A stretch of 64,000 bases of DNA from Paraburkholderia tropica (GCF_900109265.1 NZ_FNZM01000025.1:38043-102042); one strand, 5' to 3'; positions 50,852-59,378 are shown, counted from the stretch's first letter. Numbers and translations: made by a program. Notes: a model not told the origin generated them from the letters alone.

Positions 50852-51502
50852 CTAGCGCAGCCGATACCCCACGCCGCGCACCGTCACGATCTGCTCCGCG
50901 CCGAGCTTGCGCCGCAGCGCATGCACGTGGACGTCGACCGCATTATTGACGACACTCTTGCGGCGTCCATAGATGCGCATGGCCAGTTCGGCGCGCGTGA
51001 AGATTCGCAGCGGCTCGTTGACGAGCGCAAACAGCAGACGGAATTCGCTGGGCTTGAGCGCGACAGATTCGGTCTTGACCTGCACCGAACAACGGGTGTG
51101 ATCGAGTTTCAGGTCGCCGTCCGGGCGGGGATCGGCGTTTTGCTGCGGCCGCCGCAGCAGCACGCGGATACGCGCGCTGAAATCGGCGGGATCGAACGGC
51201 TTGATCAGGTAGTCGTCGGCGCCCGCGTCGAGCGCGGCCATCGGGCTTTCTTGCGTATTGCGGCCGATCATGGCGATGACCGGCGCGCTGCCGCCGCGAT
51301 GCCGGTAACGCCGCAGCATGTCGAGCGCGTCGAGACGCGCGAAGCCGAGCGCGATCAGCACCAGATCGTAGCTGCCGTTTTGCAGCGACAATTCGGCTTC
51401 GTAGTCGTTGCTCGCCCAGTCCGTTTCATGACCTGCACTGCACATCAATTCATAAATCGGGCCAGCGACCGTTTCGTCATCTTCAAGTAAAAGCAATCGC
51501 AC
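50852..51502 (-). CDS. OmpR/PhoB-family response regulator lacking the phospho-acceptor Asp
   Basis: 216 aa. The receiver domain (1-118) has the acidic pocket LLEDDE and the conserved Lys in DDYLIKPF, but the phospho-acceptor position reads DLVLIALGF: Ala51 replaces Asp. The switch Thr region reads AMIGRN, where a Thr is usual. The C-terminal winged helix (about 125-216) is complete: LKPSEFRLLFALVNEPLRIF, TRAELAMRIYG and VDVHVHALRRKLGAEQIVTV followed by RGVGYRLR. No sensor kinase gene is adjacent. It probably works without His-Asp phosphotransfer. It is divergent from pstS across a 390-bp gap, which does not show that it controls pstS. Confidence 0.9.
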   Translation of the reverse strand: MRLLLLEDDETVAGPIYELMCSAGHETDWASNDYEAELSLQNGSYDLVLIALGFARLDALDMLRRYRHRGGSAPVIAMIGRNTQESPMAALDAGADDYLIKPFDPADFSARIRVLLRRPQQNADPRPDGDLKLDHTRCSVQVKTESVALKPSEFRLLFALVNEPLRIFTRAELAMRIYGRRKSVVNNAVDVHVHALRRKLGAEQIVTVRGVGYRLR

Positions 51503-51892
51503 AAGCGCCTCCCATCATCGAGTGCGATTTTCTCCGCTCGTGGCTTAGGGGAACCTTAATGCGCGCTTTCGCCGCGATACGAATAATCCCGAATCAACCG
51601 GCGCGGGAATTAACCGGTTTATTCAAACGGCTTTTCAAGCGCATTTACAAAGCGGCTTTCACAGCGCCTTTCACAGCAAGCTTCGATCGCGGCGCGCGCC
51701 GTATTGCCGCATTGCCGCGAGTTCGTTAGCTATCCTCGCCGCCGCTCTGTGCGCCAGCGCACCCAGCGTTCGCACGATAGCGCGATTCAATTTGAATCCC
51801 GCCGGTCACGGGCTTCTAATGCAGGCTGTATTGCGCGTTTTGGCGAAGCACATCGAGGCGCGCCGCGCAGCGCCATTCGCATGGAGACGCTC
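51503..51892. other. Divergent intergenic region with 12-bp direct repeats upstream of pstS
   Basis: Four related elements (TTTTCAAGC 51632, TTTACAAAGC 51644, TTTCACAGC 51657, TTTCACAGC 51669) recur every 12-13 nt. Their period and sequence are close to, but not the same as, the 11-nt CTGTCAT repeats of a Pho box. The rest of the region is moderately AT-rich with no gene. Confidence 0.5.
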
Positions 51893-52954
51893 GTGAAAAC
51901 AACGCGAATCCTGATCGCCGCGCTGCTGGGCGCGTCGATGAGCGGCCTGCCTTTTGGCGTCGCGCATGCCGACGGCGTGACCGGCGCCGGCAGCACCTTC
52001 GCCGCGCCGCTCTACGCGCGCTGGGCCGCCGATTATCTGAAGTCGGGCGGCGGCAAGGTCAGCTATCTGCCGACCGGCTCGACCGACGGCATCAAGCAGG
52101 TGCTCGCGCGCGCTGTCGATTTCGCGGGCTCCGACGCCCCGCTCACCGACGATCAGCTACGCAAGGCGGGCTTGCGGCAATTCCCGACCGCCATCGGCGG
52201 CGTGGTGCCGGTCGTGAATCTGCCGGGCCTCAAGGCGGGCGAGTTGATGCTGACGGGCGACGTGCTCGCCGACATCTTCCTCGGCAAGATCCAGTATTGG
52301 GACGATCCCGCCATCGCGCGCCTGAACCCGAAGCTCAAGATGCCCGACACGCCGATCGCCGTGGTGCGGCGCCTGGACGGCTCGGGCACGACGCTGATCT
52401 GGACGCACTACCTGGCGCAGGTCAACCCCGAATGGAAGCGGCGCGTGGGCGAAGGCACGAGCGTGCACTGGCCGCTCGGCATCGGCGGCAAGGGCAACGA
52501 GGGCGTGGCGACGTTCGTCGGATATCTGCCCGGCGCGATCGGCTATATCGCCTGGGACTTCACGAAGCACAATCGCCTCACCTATACGGCGATGACCAAT
52601 GCGGCGGGCGCGGTCGTCGAACCGGGCGCGGCGTCGTTCAATGCGGCGGCGGCCAACGCCGACTGGTCGGGCTCGCTCGATCAGGTGCTCACGAATCAGC
52701 CCGGCAAGGAGGCGTGGCCGGTGATGGGCGCGACTTACGTGCTGCTGGGCACGACGCCCGCGAAACCTGGCCGCGACAAGGAAACGCTCAAGTTCTTCGA
52801 CTGGGCGCTCACGCATGGCGAGACCACGATTCAGGCGCTCGATTACGTGCCCTTGCCGGGCGCGGTCGTGGCGAAGATCCGTGCGCAATGGCACGACGGC
52901 GAGACCCGCAACGCCGACGACAACAGCGCACGCAAGTCGATCGCAGGACAGTGA
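51893..52954 (+). CDS. pstS: Phosphate ABC transporter periplasmic binding protein PstS
   Basis: 353 aa from the GTG at 51893, which has GGAGA 5 nt upstream; an ATG at 51881 is in frame but lacks a ribosome binding site. The signal peptide is TTRILIAALLGASMSGLPFG. The mature protein has VTGAGSTFAAPLYARWAADY, the phosphate-site segments GSTDGIKQVL, DFAGSDAPL and RLDGSGTTLIWTHYL, and GIGGKGNEGVATFV. It binds periplasmic phosphate with high affinity. The pstC, pstA, pstB and phoU genes that usually follow are absent, so this is an unlinked pstS and may be a second copy. Confidence 0.93.
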   Translation: MKTTRILIAALLGASMSGLPFGVAHADGVTGAGSTFAAPLYARWAADYLKSGGGKVSYLPTGSTDGIKQVLARAVDFAGSDAPLTDDQLRKAGLRQFPTAIGGVVPVVNLPGLKAGELMLTGDVLADIFLGKIQYWDDPAIARLNPKLKMPDTPIAVVRRLDGSGTTLIWTHYLAQVNPEWKRRVGEGTSVHWPLGIGGKGNEGVATFVGYLPGAIGYIAWDFTKHNRLTYTAMTNAAGAVVEPGAASFNAAAANADWSGSLDQVLTNQPGKEAWPVMGATYVLLGTTPAKPGRDKETLKFFDWALTHGETTIQALDYVPLPGAVVAKIRAQWHDGETRNADDNSARKSIAGQ

Positions 52955-52993
52955 GGCACAGCGAGGTGACGTGTCGGCGCTTTAGCGCGCGCC

Positions 52994-53698
52994 TTAGTCC
53001 GCCTCGTGATGAAACGCCAGTTCGAGACCGATGCGCTCGCCGCCACGCACGCGGCTGATGGCGTGCTTGAGCGACACGCGATACACGCCCTGCGCGCCTT
53101 CGCACGGACGCAGCGAGGTCGCCACCACCGCGAGATCGCCGGGCCGCAGCGGCACCACGATCGGACGCGACTGCATGCGCGGGCGTCGCTCCGTCATCAC
53201 GAATTCGCCGCCTGTGAAGTCGCGTTGCGGTTCCGAGAGCACGGCAACGACCTGAAACGGAAACACCTCGCGGCCCGCGTCGCGCTGATGCAGCGCCTGC
53301 CAGTCCTCGCTGCGCAAACGCGAGACGCTCGATTGCGGCTGCGTTTGCCCCGCCGCGAGATTGGCGTCGAGAAAGCCGTGAAAGTCAGGCGCGAACGCAT
53401 GCGGCGCGCCGAGCTTCGCGCTCCAGCGATTCGCGATGGGCGCGAGATGCCGGTACAGCGCGTCGCGCCAGGCGTCGAGCGGCGCGGGTAAATCGTCGGC
53501 GAAATAGCGGAGTTCGCCGCGCCCGAGATCCAGTGTGTCGAGCGCGACGCGGCTGCGATAGCACCGCGCATCGGCCTGCATGAGTTCGCGCCCGAGCGCG
53601 AGCGCTTGCGTCGCGTCGAACCCGTCCGCCAGCACGGCATAGCCTTCGTCGTTCAATTGCGCTTCGACGGCGTGCCAATTCCGATTATCGATATTCAT
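52994..53698 (-). CDS. 2OG-Fe(II) oxygenase-family protein with altered HxD motif (paralogue 1)
   Basis: 234 aa, homologous over its whole length to the neighbour at 53721-54509 (GRGELRYFADDLP, HLAPIANRWSAKLG, FTGGEFVMTERRP, KHAISRV). In the neighbour the iron motif is LHQDLYG; here it is LHQRDAG, so Arg stands at the Asp position. The distal His is retained (KHAISRVRGGERIGLELAFH). Either the shifted Asp can substitute or the protein no longer binds iron normally. It is the last gene of the minus-strand run that includes the DUF3649/PepSY/DUF3325 genes, 22 nt after its paralogue. Substrate unknown. Confidence 0.8.
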   Translation of the reverse strand: MNIDNRNWHAVEAQLNDEGYAVLADGFDATQALALGRELMQADARCYRSRVALDTLDLGRGELRYFADDLPAPLDAWRDALYRHLAPIANRWSAKLGAPHAFAPDFHGFLDANLAAGQTQPQSSVSRLRSEDWQALHQRDAGREVFPFQVVAVLSEPQRDFTGGEFVMTERRPRMQSRPIVVPLRPGDLAVVATSLRPCEGAQGVYRVSLKHAISRVRGGERIGLELAFHHEAD

Positions 53699-53720
53699 GT
53701 TGATCCGGCATCCGTTCGAT

Positions 53721-54509
53721 TCAGCGCGCGTCGTGAAAGATCAAACCGACCGTGTAGCGATGTCCGCTACGCACGACGCTCACGCCATGCCGCATCGCCA
53801 CCTTGCGGATGCCACCTCGCTTTCCCGCCGCCGCGCGATGATGCACGGCGAACACCACGGCGTCGCCTTGCGCGAGCGGCACGACTTCGGCGCGCTGTCC
53901 GTTCGACGCGGATTCCGTCATCACGAACTCGCCGCCCGTGAAATCGCGGCCCGGCTCGGAAAGCAAAATGGCGACCTGCAACGGGAACACCTGATCGCCG
54001 TACAGGTCCTGATGCAGGCAGTTGTAATCGCCGCTGCCGTAACGCAGGATCAGCGGCGTCGGACGCGTTTGTCCGGCGCGATGGCAGCGCGCGAGAAAGG
54101 TGTCGAGATCGCGGGGATACGCTTCATTGGTATTTGGGTCGATACCAGGTTGCGCATTCCATCGATTCGCGATGGGCGCGAGCCGCGCATAGAGCGCGTG
54201 ACGCAACTCGTCGAGCAAAGGCGGCAACGGATACGCGAAATAGCGATACTCGCCGCGCCCGAAATTGTGGCGCGCCATCACGATGGTCGAGCGAAAACGC
54301 TGTTCGTCCGCGTAGAGCGCGATCAGCGCTTCGCACTGCGCGGGCGTGAGCAACGCAGGCAGGATCGCGTTGCCGTATCGGTCGAGCGATGTGGCGGCCG
54401 CTTGCCAGGCGATGGCGCGCTCGTCCGCCTCGCCTGATTCATCCGCTTCGTCCGCTTCATCCGATTCGTGCGGCGTGAAATCGAAGCCATCCTGCACTGC
54501 ATAATTCAT
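53721..54509 (-). CDS. 2OG-Fe(II) oxygenase, PF09859-like (paralogue 2)
   Basis: 262 aa. The core GSGDYNCLHQDLYGDQVFPL gives the HxD iron ligands, EPGRDFTGGEFVMTE and VPLAQGDAVVFAVHHR follow, and RHGVSVVRSGHRYTVGLIFH gives the distal His and the Arg that binds 2-oxoglutarate. The family has been annotated as oxidising damaged DNA, but that activity is not established for this gene. The N-terminus carries a repetitive acidic stretch (Glu-Ala-Asp repeats) coded by short in-frame DNA repeats. CAGGGA precedes the ATG at 54509; an in-frame ATG at 54533 is possible. It lies 105 nt downstream of the DUF3325 gene. Confidence 0.85.
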   Translation of the reverse strand: MNYAVQDGFDFTPHESDEADEADESGEADERAIAWQAAATSLDRYGNAILPALLTPAQCEALIALYADEQRFRSTIVMARHNFGRGEYRYFAYPLPPLLDELRHALYARLAPIANRWNAQPGIDPNTNEAYPRDLDTFLARCHRAGQTRPTPLILRYGSGDYNCLHQDLYGDQVFPLQVAILLSEPGRDFTGGEFVMTESASNGQRAEVVPLAQGDAVVFAVHHRAAAGKRGGIRKVAMRHGVSVVRSGHRYTVGLIFHDAR

Positions 54510-54614
54510 GGCGCGTCCCTGAAAAAGCCCCAAGCCGTTTCAGCGAAAGTCTACGCGCAATGCTCGCGGATCGAACTCCGCTTCTTGCGTTCTTCCTCGC
54601 CCAGAATCTCCGCT

Positions 54615-54893
54615 TCAAGCCCGCGCGCGCTGACGCCACAGGATCGCGCCATACACGATGCCCGCCGCGAGACTCGTGCAGCCCGCGTAATAGACGAGCC
54701 CCATCGCCCAGCCCGCCTCGCCCACGATCATGCGCAGCGTGATGACGAGCGCGCACCATCCCGCGATCCTGAAGCCGCGCGTGCGCCCGGCGTCGAGCGC
54801 GCGTCCGAGCACGGCTTGCTGATGCCGCTCCATGCCCAGCGCGAGAAACGCGAACGCCATCACGCACAGCCCCAACGTCAGCCCGACCATCAC
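54615..54893 (-). CDS. DUF3325 small membrane protein
   Basis: 92 aa with three hydrophobic segments (MMVGLTLGLCVMAFAFLALG, GWCALVITLRMIVGEAGWAM, YYAGCTSLAAGIVYGAILW). The motif LALGMERHQQAVLGR is characteristic of DUF3325, which regularly follows PepSY and DUF3649 genes in iron-acquisition loci. Its ATG overlaps the PepSY stop codon (ATGA). It may assist the PepSY protein in reducing or handling ferric siderophores at the inner membrane. The function is inferred from recurrent neighbourhood. Confidence 0.85.
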   Translation of the reverse strand: MMVGLTLGLCVMAFAFLALGMERHQQAVLGRALDAGRTRGFRIAGWCALVITLRMIVGEAGWAMGLVYYAGCTSLAAGIVYGAILWRQRARA

Positions 54894-56575
54894 GCTTCCT
54901 CCTCTTGCGGCAGCGTCGCCGTCGCGCGCTTGCCCGCCGCTTTCTCACGCGGACGATGCGTCGCCGTGCGCCACGCGAGCGCGGCATGCAGCGCCGCCAG
55001 CGCCCACATCATCAGATCGAAACCGGCGAACACGAAGTCGCCTTGCGCGACGCTGCGCCAGAACGGACGCTGCGTCGTGAGCGCGTTGAGCACCGGCAGG
55101 AGCGCGAGCAGCGCGGCCGCCAGCCAGAGCAATTCGATCCACGCACGCTTCGCGGGGCGCACGAGCGCGTAGAGCAGCGTCGCGGCCCAGATCGCGAAGA
55201 AGGCGTTGATTTCGGTATCGGCGCGATGCGGCAGCGCCACCGGCAGCAGCCGGTTGCTCCACAGATACCCCGTCATGGCGATCGACAGACCCGCGATGCT
55301 GGCGATATTGAGCCGCTCGACGAGGCGAAAACCGAAGTACGGACGCATCGGATCGGGCAGCTTCTGGCGGCGCTTGACGGTCCACATGACGAGGCCCGTG
55401 CCGACCATCGCCGTGCCCGCCAGACTGACGATGAAATACAGCCAGCGCGCCGGCAGATCGCCGAAGCGGCCCATGTGCAGCGCGTAAAGCACGCCGCGCG
55501 TTTCGGCCGCGCCGCCGACGTGGTCGTGCGTTTCGAGCAGCTTGCCGCTCACGCCGTCGAACAGCAGATATTGCGGACTCACCGACACGCGCAGCGCCTC
55601 GCCGCGCGAAACCGCCACGCGTGCGCTCGCATCGCCGGGATTCGTCACCGTCACGCGCAGCACGTTGTTTTCGCCCCAGCGCGCCTGCGCCTCGCGAACC
55701 ATCCGGTCGACGTTCGCGAGCGGCGCGGCCACGCCTTGCCGCTTGCCGGGGCGGATGAACGCATTCAGTTGCGCGGCGACTTCCTGACGCTGCGCCGCCG
55801 ACTTGAGCGCGACCTCGCCCGCCCACGGCATGTACATCGTCATCAGCGTGACGAGGCCCGTGTAGGTGATCATCAGATGGAACGGCAGGCCGAAGACCGA
55901 CAGCGCGTTATGCGCGTCGAGCCACGAGCGCTGGCCCTTGCCCCAGCGGAACGTGAAAAAGTCGACGAAGATTTTCTTGTGCGTGATCACGCCGCTCACG
56001 ATGGCCACGAGCATGAACATCGCGCAAAGGCCCGCGAGCCAGCGGCCCCACATCACCGGCATGTAATAGAACTGGAAGTGGAAGCGATAGAAAAACTCGC
56101 CGCCGAGCGTGTCGCGCGCCGTGACCGCGTGGCCCGTCGCCGGATCGAACACGCCTTCCTGGAACATGCCCTTTTGCGCCGAGCCGGGCGGCGTGCGCCA
56201 GAACGCGCTGGCGAGATTGCTGCGCGCGGTCGGCAGTTGCACGCTCCATTGCGTGGTGCCGTCGGCGAGCGTGGCGAGCGTCGTGGCCACGCGCTGCGAG
56301 ACGGCGGCCGGATCGGGCACCTGTTGCTGATGCGCCAGCTCGGGGCGCATCCATTGCGAAATCTCTTCCTTGAAGTAGCTGACCGTGCCGGTCAGGAACA
56401 TCGCGTACAGCAGCCAGCCGACCAGCAGCCCCGCCCACGTGTGCAGATCGGACATGCTCTGACGCACGCCCTTGCTCTGTGTTCCGGTCGATTTCGTCGA
56501 TTTAGCCGATTTCGCCGATTTTGGGGCGCGACCGTTATCGCGCACTTGCGGCGTTGCGTCGTTGGGATTCGCCAT
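54890..56575 (-). CDS. PepSY-associated TM-domain protein (putative ferric-siderophore reductase type)
   Basis: 561 aa. A Ser/Lys-rich N-terminus (coded by 9-bp repeats near 56489-56524) precedes QSMSDLHTWAGLLVGWLLYA, the first of four or more helices with conserved His residues. SWLDAHNALSVFGLPFHLMI and RVLYALHMGRFGDLPARWLY-like segments follow (the latter begins GVLYALHMG). A periplasmic PepSY-type region lies between. Relatives near TonB receptors (FoxB/FpvG type) are thought to reduce ferric siderophores with haem-ligating His residues. It is the middle gene of the DUF3649-PepSY-DUF3325 operon. No receptor gene is adjacent, so it could serve the siderophore system at 1-36 kb. Confidence 0.88.
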   Translation of the reverse strand: MANPNDATPQVRDNGRAPKSAKSAKSTKSTGTQSKGVRQSMSDLHTWAGLLVGWLLYAMFLTGTVSYFKEEISQWMRPELAHQQQVPDPAAVSQRVATTLATLADGTTQWSVQLPTARSNLASAFWRTPPGSAQKGMFQEGVFDPATGHAVTARDTLGGEFFYRFHFQFYYMPVMWGRWLAGLCAMFMLVAIVSGVITHKKIFVDFFTFRWGKGQRSWLDAHNALSVFGLPFHLMITYTGLVTLMTMYMPWAGEVALKSAAQRQEVAAQLNAFIRPGKRQGVAAPLANVDRMVREAQARWGENNVLRVTVTNPGDASARVAVSRGEALRVSVSPQYLLFDGVSGKLLETHDHVGGAAETRGVLYALHMGRFGDLPARWLYFIVSLAGTAMVGTGLVMWTVKRRQKLPDPMRPYFGFRLVERLNIASIAGLSIAMTGYLWSNRLLPVALPHRADTEINAFFAIWAATLLYALVRPAKRAWIELLWLAAALLALLPVLNALTTQRPFWRSVAQGDFVFAGFDLMMWALAALHAALAWRTATHRPREKAAGKRATATLPQEEEA

Positions 56576-56877
56576 CACTTTGCGCCTCCGGCCGACGTCC
56601 AGACGGACCACGACGCCAGCAACAGCGGCACCGCCGCGATCAGCAGCCCGCCCCAGGCGCGCCGCGCGCTACGCGCGAGAAACACGCCGATCACAACGCA
56701 GGTGTAGACGACGAAGCTCGCCAGCATGCCTGTGATGACGCCTTGCGGCGCGGCAATCGGCAACGCGAGCGCCGCGACGCTCGTGAGCGCGGCCAGTGCG
56801 TAGCCGCCGACAATCGCCGCGAGGATACGCGAGACGAGCGGCGCCACCCGGCGCACCTGGGCCAACGCCGCGCTCAT
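56575..56877 (-). CDS. DUF3649 small membrane protein
   Basis: 100 aa with hydrophobic segments IVGGYALAALTSVAALALPI, GMLASFVVYTCVVIGVFLAR and GGLLIAAVPLLLASWSVW. The family is repeatedly found just before PepSY genes in iron-uptake regions. Its stop shares a base with the PepSY start (TGATG), and its start overlaps the stop of a short upstream frame (ATGA). The ATG at 56877 was chosen because sequence upstream in the same frame is not hydrophobic. Role inferred as accessory to the PepSY protein. Confidence 0.85.
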   Translation of the reverse strand: MSAALAQVRRVAPLVSRILAAIVGGYALAALTSVAALALPIAAPQGVITGMLASFVVYTCVVIGVFLARSARRAWGGLLIAAVPLLLASWSVWTSAGGAK

Positions 56878-57047
56878 GGGCGACGGGCCGCGGCGGCGGG
56901 CACAAAAGTCAGCAAATCGGCGAACGACTCGAACAACGGCAGGTGAAACAACACAGGCATGGCGGTGATCGTGAAAGCGGAAAAACGGAAAGCGGCGAGC
57001 GCCGCAATGATCTCGTAAGTTGCGCGCGTTCGCCAGCAAATGCGCAT
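56874..57047 (-). CDS. Possible small coupled ORF upstream of DUF3649, 57 aa
   Basis: Short frame MRICWRTRATYEIIAALAAF ... AMPVLFHLPLFESFADLLTF, with a hydrophobic middle. The only support is its stop codon overlapping the DUF3649 start (ATGA), a pattern used throughout this operon. It could be a leader peptide or membrane micro-protein. No clear ribosome binding site or family was seen, so it may be a coincidence. The remaining sequence up to 57257 shows no gene. Confidence 0.25.
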   Translation of the reverse strand: MRICWRTRATYEIIAALAAFRFSAFTITAMPVLFHLPLFESFADLLTFVPAAAARRP

Positions 57048-57257
57048 TGCTGCGGATTTCGCCGCGTTCGGCCGGTGCCGACGGTTCCATCCGTCAGCCC
57101 GGCGAACGTGCGCGCTCATCTTTCATGACACGCGAGCGCCCCGAAAAGGGACAGCCGCGCGTCCGCCTTTCTGTAACGGCGCATGACACGGGCCGCCGCC
57201 CGTGTCCGCTTCGGTGCGCGCATCGGTGCCAACTTCCCTGCCCGGCCGCCCCGAGCG

Positions 57258-57917
57258 CTATTTACGCCACGAACCGTGCGGCAGTTCCACGTCGCGCTGC
57301 GCCTGCGCGATGGCGCGCTCCATGCCCGCGCGATCGAGCGGGATGCAGTACGCGGGCTTCGCGCGCTCGAAGCGCCAGCTTTGCGCGAGGCCGCCCGTAT
57401 CGACGACATCGAAGCCATAGCGGTCCTGCAAGGTGCTCACGACGTCCTTCGCGGCCGCGTCGTCGCTCGCGAGCGGCAGAGCGCGCCGCCCCGGCTGCCC
57501 GTCGGGCGCGCCCGTGGTGCCGATATCGGCGGCCAGGATCGCGTTGAACGCCTTCACGACGCGCGCGCCCGGGAAGCGGGCGGCCACGAGCTGGCTCGTG
57601 GTGGTCTCGTGCGCGTCGAGCGCGGCAACGTGGCCGTCGCGGTCCGGATAGTAATTGCAGGTGTCGATGACGATGCGCCCGTCGAGCAGGCCCGGCGGCA
57701 GTTGCGCGAGATTGCCGAACGGCACGGCGAGCACGATGACGTCGCCGAACGCGGCCGCCTCGCCGGTCGTGCCGAGTTCGCAGCCGATGGCGGCGCGCGT
57801 GCTCGTCAAGGTCTGCGGGCCGCGCGAGTTGCTGAGCATCGCGGAGTCGCCGTGGCGCATGGCGAGTTCCGCCATCGCCCGTCCGATAAAGCCCGCGCCA
57901 ATAATGCCGATTTTCAT
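57258..57917 (-). CDS. NADPH-dependent F420 reductase-like/NAD(P)-binding oxidoreductase
   Basis: 219 aa Rossmann protein. MKIGIIGAGFIGRAMAELAM holds the GxGxxG dinucleotide motif, and VIVLAVPFGNLAQLPPGLLD, IDTCNYYPDRDGHVAALDAH and FPGARVVKAFNAILAADIGT are typical of the F420:NADPH oxidoreductase-like family widespread in bacteria without F420. It probably reduces a flavin, quinone or other small acceptor with NADPH. It is divergent from the LysR gene at 58086 across 168 nt and is the likely regulatory target of that protein. Confidence 0.88.
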   Translation of the reverse strand: MKIGIIGAGFIGRAMAELAMRHGDSAMLSNSRGPQTLTSTRAAIGCELGTTGEAAAFGDVIVLAVPFGNLAQLPPGLLDGRIVIDTCNYYPDRDGHVAALDAHETTTSQLVAARFPGARVVKAFNAILAADIGTTGAPDGQPGRRALPLASDDAAAKDVVSTLQDRYGFDVVDTGGLAQSWRFERAKPAYCIPLDRAGMERAIAQAQRDVELPHGSWRK

Positions 57918-58049
57918 GCCGATGTCCTCCTGACGGCTTCGCGCCGTCGCCAGATGCGTGGTCGTTGACTGGTTGCGGCGCTTTCGCGCACGCCCCGGAT
58001 ACCACTATGATTCGAACACTGGACGCGATAAAGCGGCGAAAATGGTTGG

Positions 58050-58065
58050 CTGTCGAAAAGGACAG
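58050..58065. promoter_or_regulatory. Candidate LysR operator (inverted repeat)
   Basis: CTGTCGAAAAGGACAG, an inverted repeat with 5-bp arms and a 6-nt spacer, 20 nt upstream of the LysR start and in the divergent promoter gap. Flanking TTCGAA elements on both sides add partial symmetry. Binding is inferred. Confidence 0.4.
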
Positions 58066-58085
58066 TTTCGAATCTGGGAGCCAGG

Positions 58086-58973
58086 ATGGATCGATTGACC
58101 GGCATGGCGGCCTTCGTAAAGACGGTCGAATGCGGTTCGTTCGCCGCCGCGGGCAAGGCGCTCGGCATGACGCCGCAGATGACCGGGCGTCACGTGGCGG
58201 AACTGGAGACGCGCATCGGCACGCGCCTCTTGAACCGCACGACGCGGCGGCAAAGCCTCACGGAGGCGGGACAGGCGTTCTACGAGCGCTGCCGCGCGCT
58301 GCTCGCCGACGCCGAAGCCGCCGAGGCCCAGGCGCGCTCGCTGGCCGACACGCCGCGCGGACGCCTGCGCATCACCGCGCCGGTGACCTTCGGCGCCTTT
58401 GCGCTGCCCGAGGCGATCGCGCGCTTTTTAAACCGCTATCCCGACGTGCAGATCGATCTCACGTTGACCGACCGTTTCGTTGATATCGTCGACGAAGGCT
58501 ACGACGCCGCCATCCGGCTCGGCGCGCTCAACGACTCGACGCTCGTCGCGCGTGCGCTCAGGCCGTATCGCTTCGTGGTGTGCGCCTCGCCCGCCTACCT
58601 CGCGGCGGCGGGCGCGCCCGAGACGCCGCACGCACTGATCGAGCACGAGTGCCTCGGCTTTGCCTATACGTCGGCGCCGCCGGCGAGCGGCTGGGGGTTC
58701 ATCGAGAACGGCCAGGCGTGGACCGCGCCGATCGCGCCGCGCCTGCGCGCCAACGACATGAAGGCGCTGATCACGGCGGCCGTCAACGGGCTCGGCATTG
58801 CGCTCGCGCCCGAGACCGCCGTGCGCGACGCGTTGCGCGACGGCTCGCTGGTGCCGCTGCTCACGCAGTACGAACCGGTGGCGCGGCCCATGCACATCGT
58901 GATGGCGAGCAGCCCGACGACGCTCAAGCTGCGGTATTTCGTGGAGGAAGTGGTGGCGGCTTTCGGCGCGTAG
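58086..58973 (+). CDS. LysR-family transcriptional regulator
   Basis: 295 aa. The HTH is at residues 1-60 (MDRLTGMAAFVKTVECGSFA, GMTPQMTGRHVAELETRIGT, RLLNRTTRRQSLTEAG), and the effector domain starts near 90 (GRLRITAPVTFGAFALPEAI) with the SSPTTLKLRYFVEEV end. It belongs to the large subgroup with the NRTTR motif that usually controls a divergent oxidoreductase. Here the F420-reductase-like gene at 57258 is the natural target. The inducer is unknown. Confidence 0.92.
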   Translation: MDRLTGMAAFVKTVECGSFAAAGKALGMTPQMTGRHVAELETRIGTRLLNRTTRRQSLTEAGQAFYERCRALLADAEAAEAQARSLADTPRGRLRITAPVTFGAFALPEAIARFLNRYPDVQIDLTLTDRFVDIVDEGYDAAIRLGALNDSTLVARALRPYRFVVCASPAYLAAAGAPETPHALIEHECLGFAYTSAPPASGWGFIENGQAWTAPIAPRLRANDMKALITAAVNGLGIALAPETAVRDALRDGSLVPLLTQYEPVARPMHIVMASSPTTLKLRYFVEEVVAAFGA

Positions 58974-59036
58974 GTTCGGTGCGTAGATTCGGCGCGTGAT
59001 TTCAGCGCCGCGCGGCGAGCAACACGACGTGACGCG

Positions 59037-59378
59037 TCAGAGCGCTTCGTGGCACAGCGACATCATCCGCTGCACCATCGTGGAGGCTTCGTTGAGTTCC
59101 ATCTCGGCGGTAAAGAGCACCGAGACGCTCGACAGACGCACGGCGATGCCCGCGCCCAGCAGGTCGCGGCTCGCGATCTTCAGCGCGAGCTGACCGAGGC
59201 GCACGCGGTCGAGCCAGTGCATCGTCAGCGCGCTCTTGTCCAGCCATTCGCGGCAGCACTGCACGACGTGATCGACGCGCCACTCCTGCGTGAGCGCATA
59301 CGACGACGCGGCAATCGCGACCAGATAGCAGAGCAAGTCGGGGCGTGCACTGCTCGCTTCGACAAATTCGACTTTCAC
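59037..59378 (-). CDS. Hypothetical protein, 113 aa
   Basis: Reading from the GTG at 59378: VKVEFVEASSARPDLLCYLV, then RVDHVVQCCREWLDKSALTM and AEMELNEASTMVQRMMSLCH. The frame stays open to an ATG at 59501, but that extension is basic and low in structure. The body is helical, with three Cys residues and no membrane segment or signal. No family is recognised. It converges with the LysR gene at 58086 with 63 nt between them. Confidence 0.5.
   Translation of the reverse strand: MKVEFVEASSARPDLLCYLVAIAASSYALTQEWRVDHVVQCCREWLDKSALTMHWLDRVRLGQLALKIASRDLLGAGIAVRLSSVSVLFTAEMELNEASTMVQRMMSLCHEAL

Noticed and set aside
51632..51677. Classical Pho box
   Set aside because: The repeats are 12-13 nt apart and lack TGTCA; they are reported only as direct repeats.
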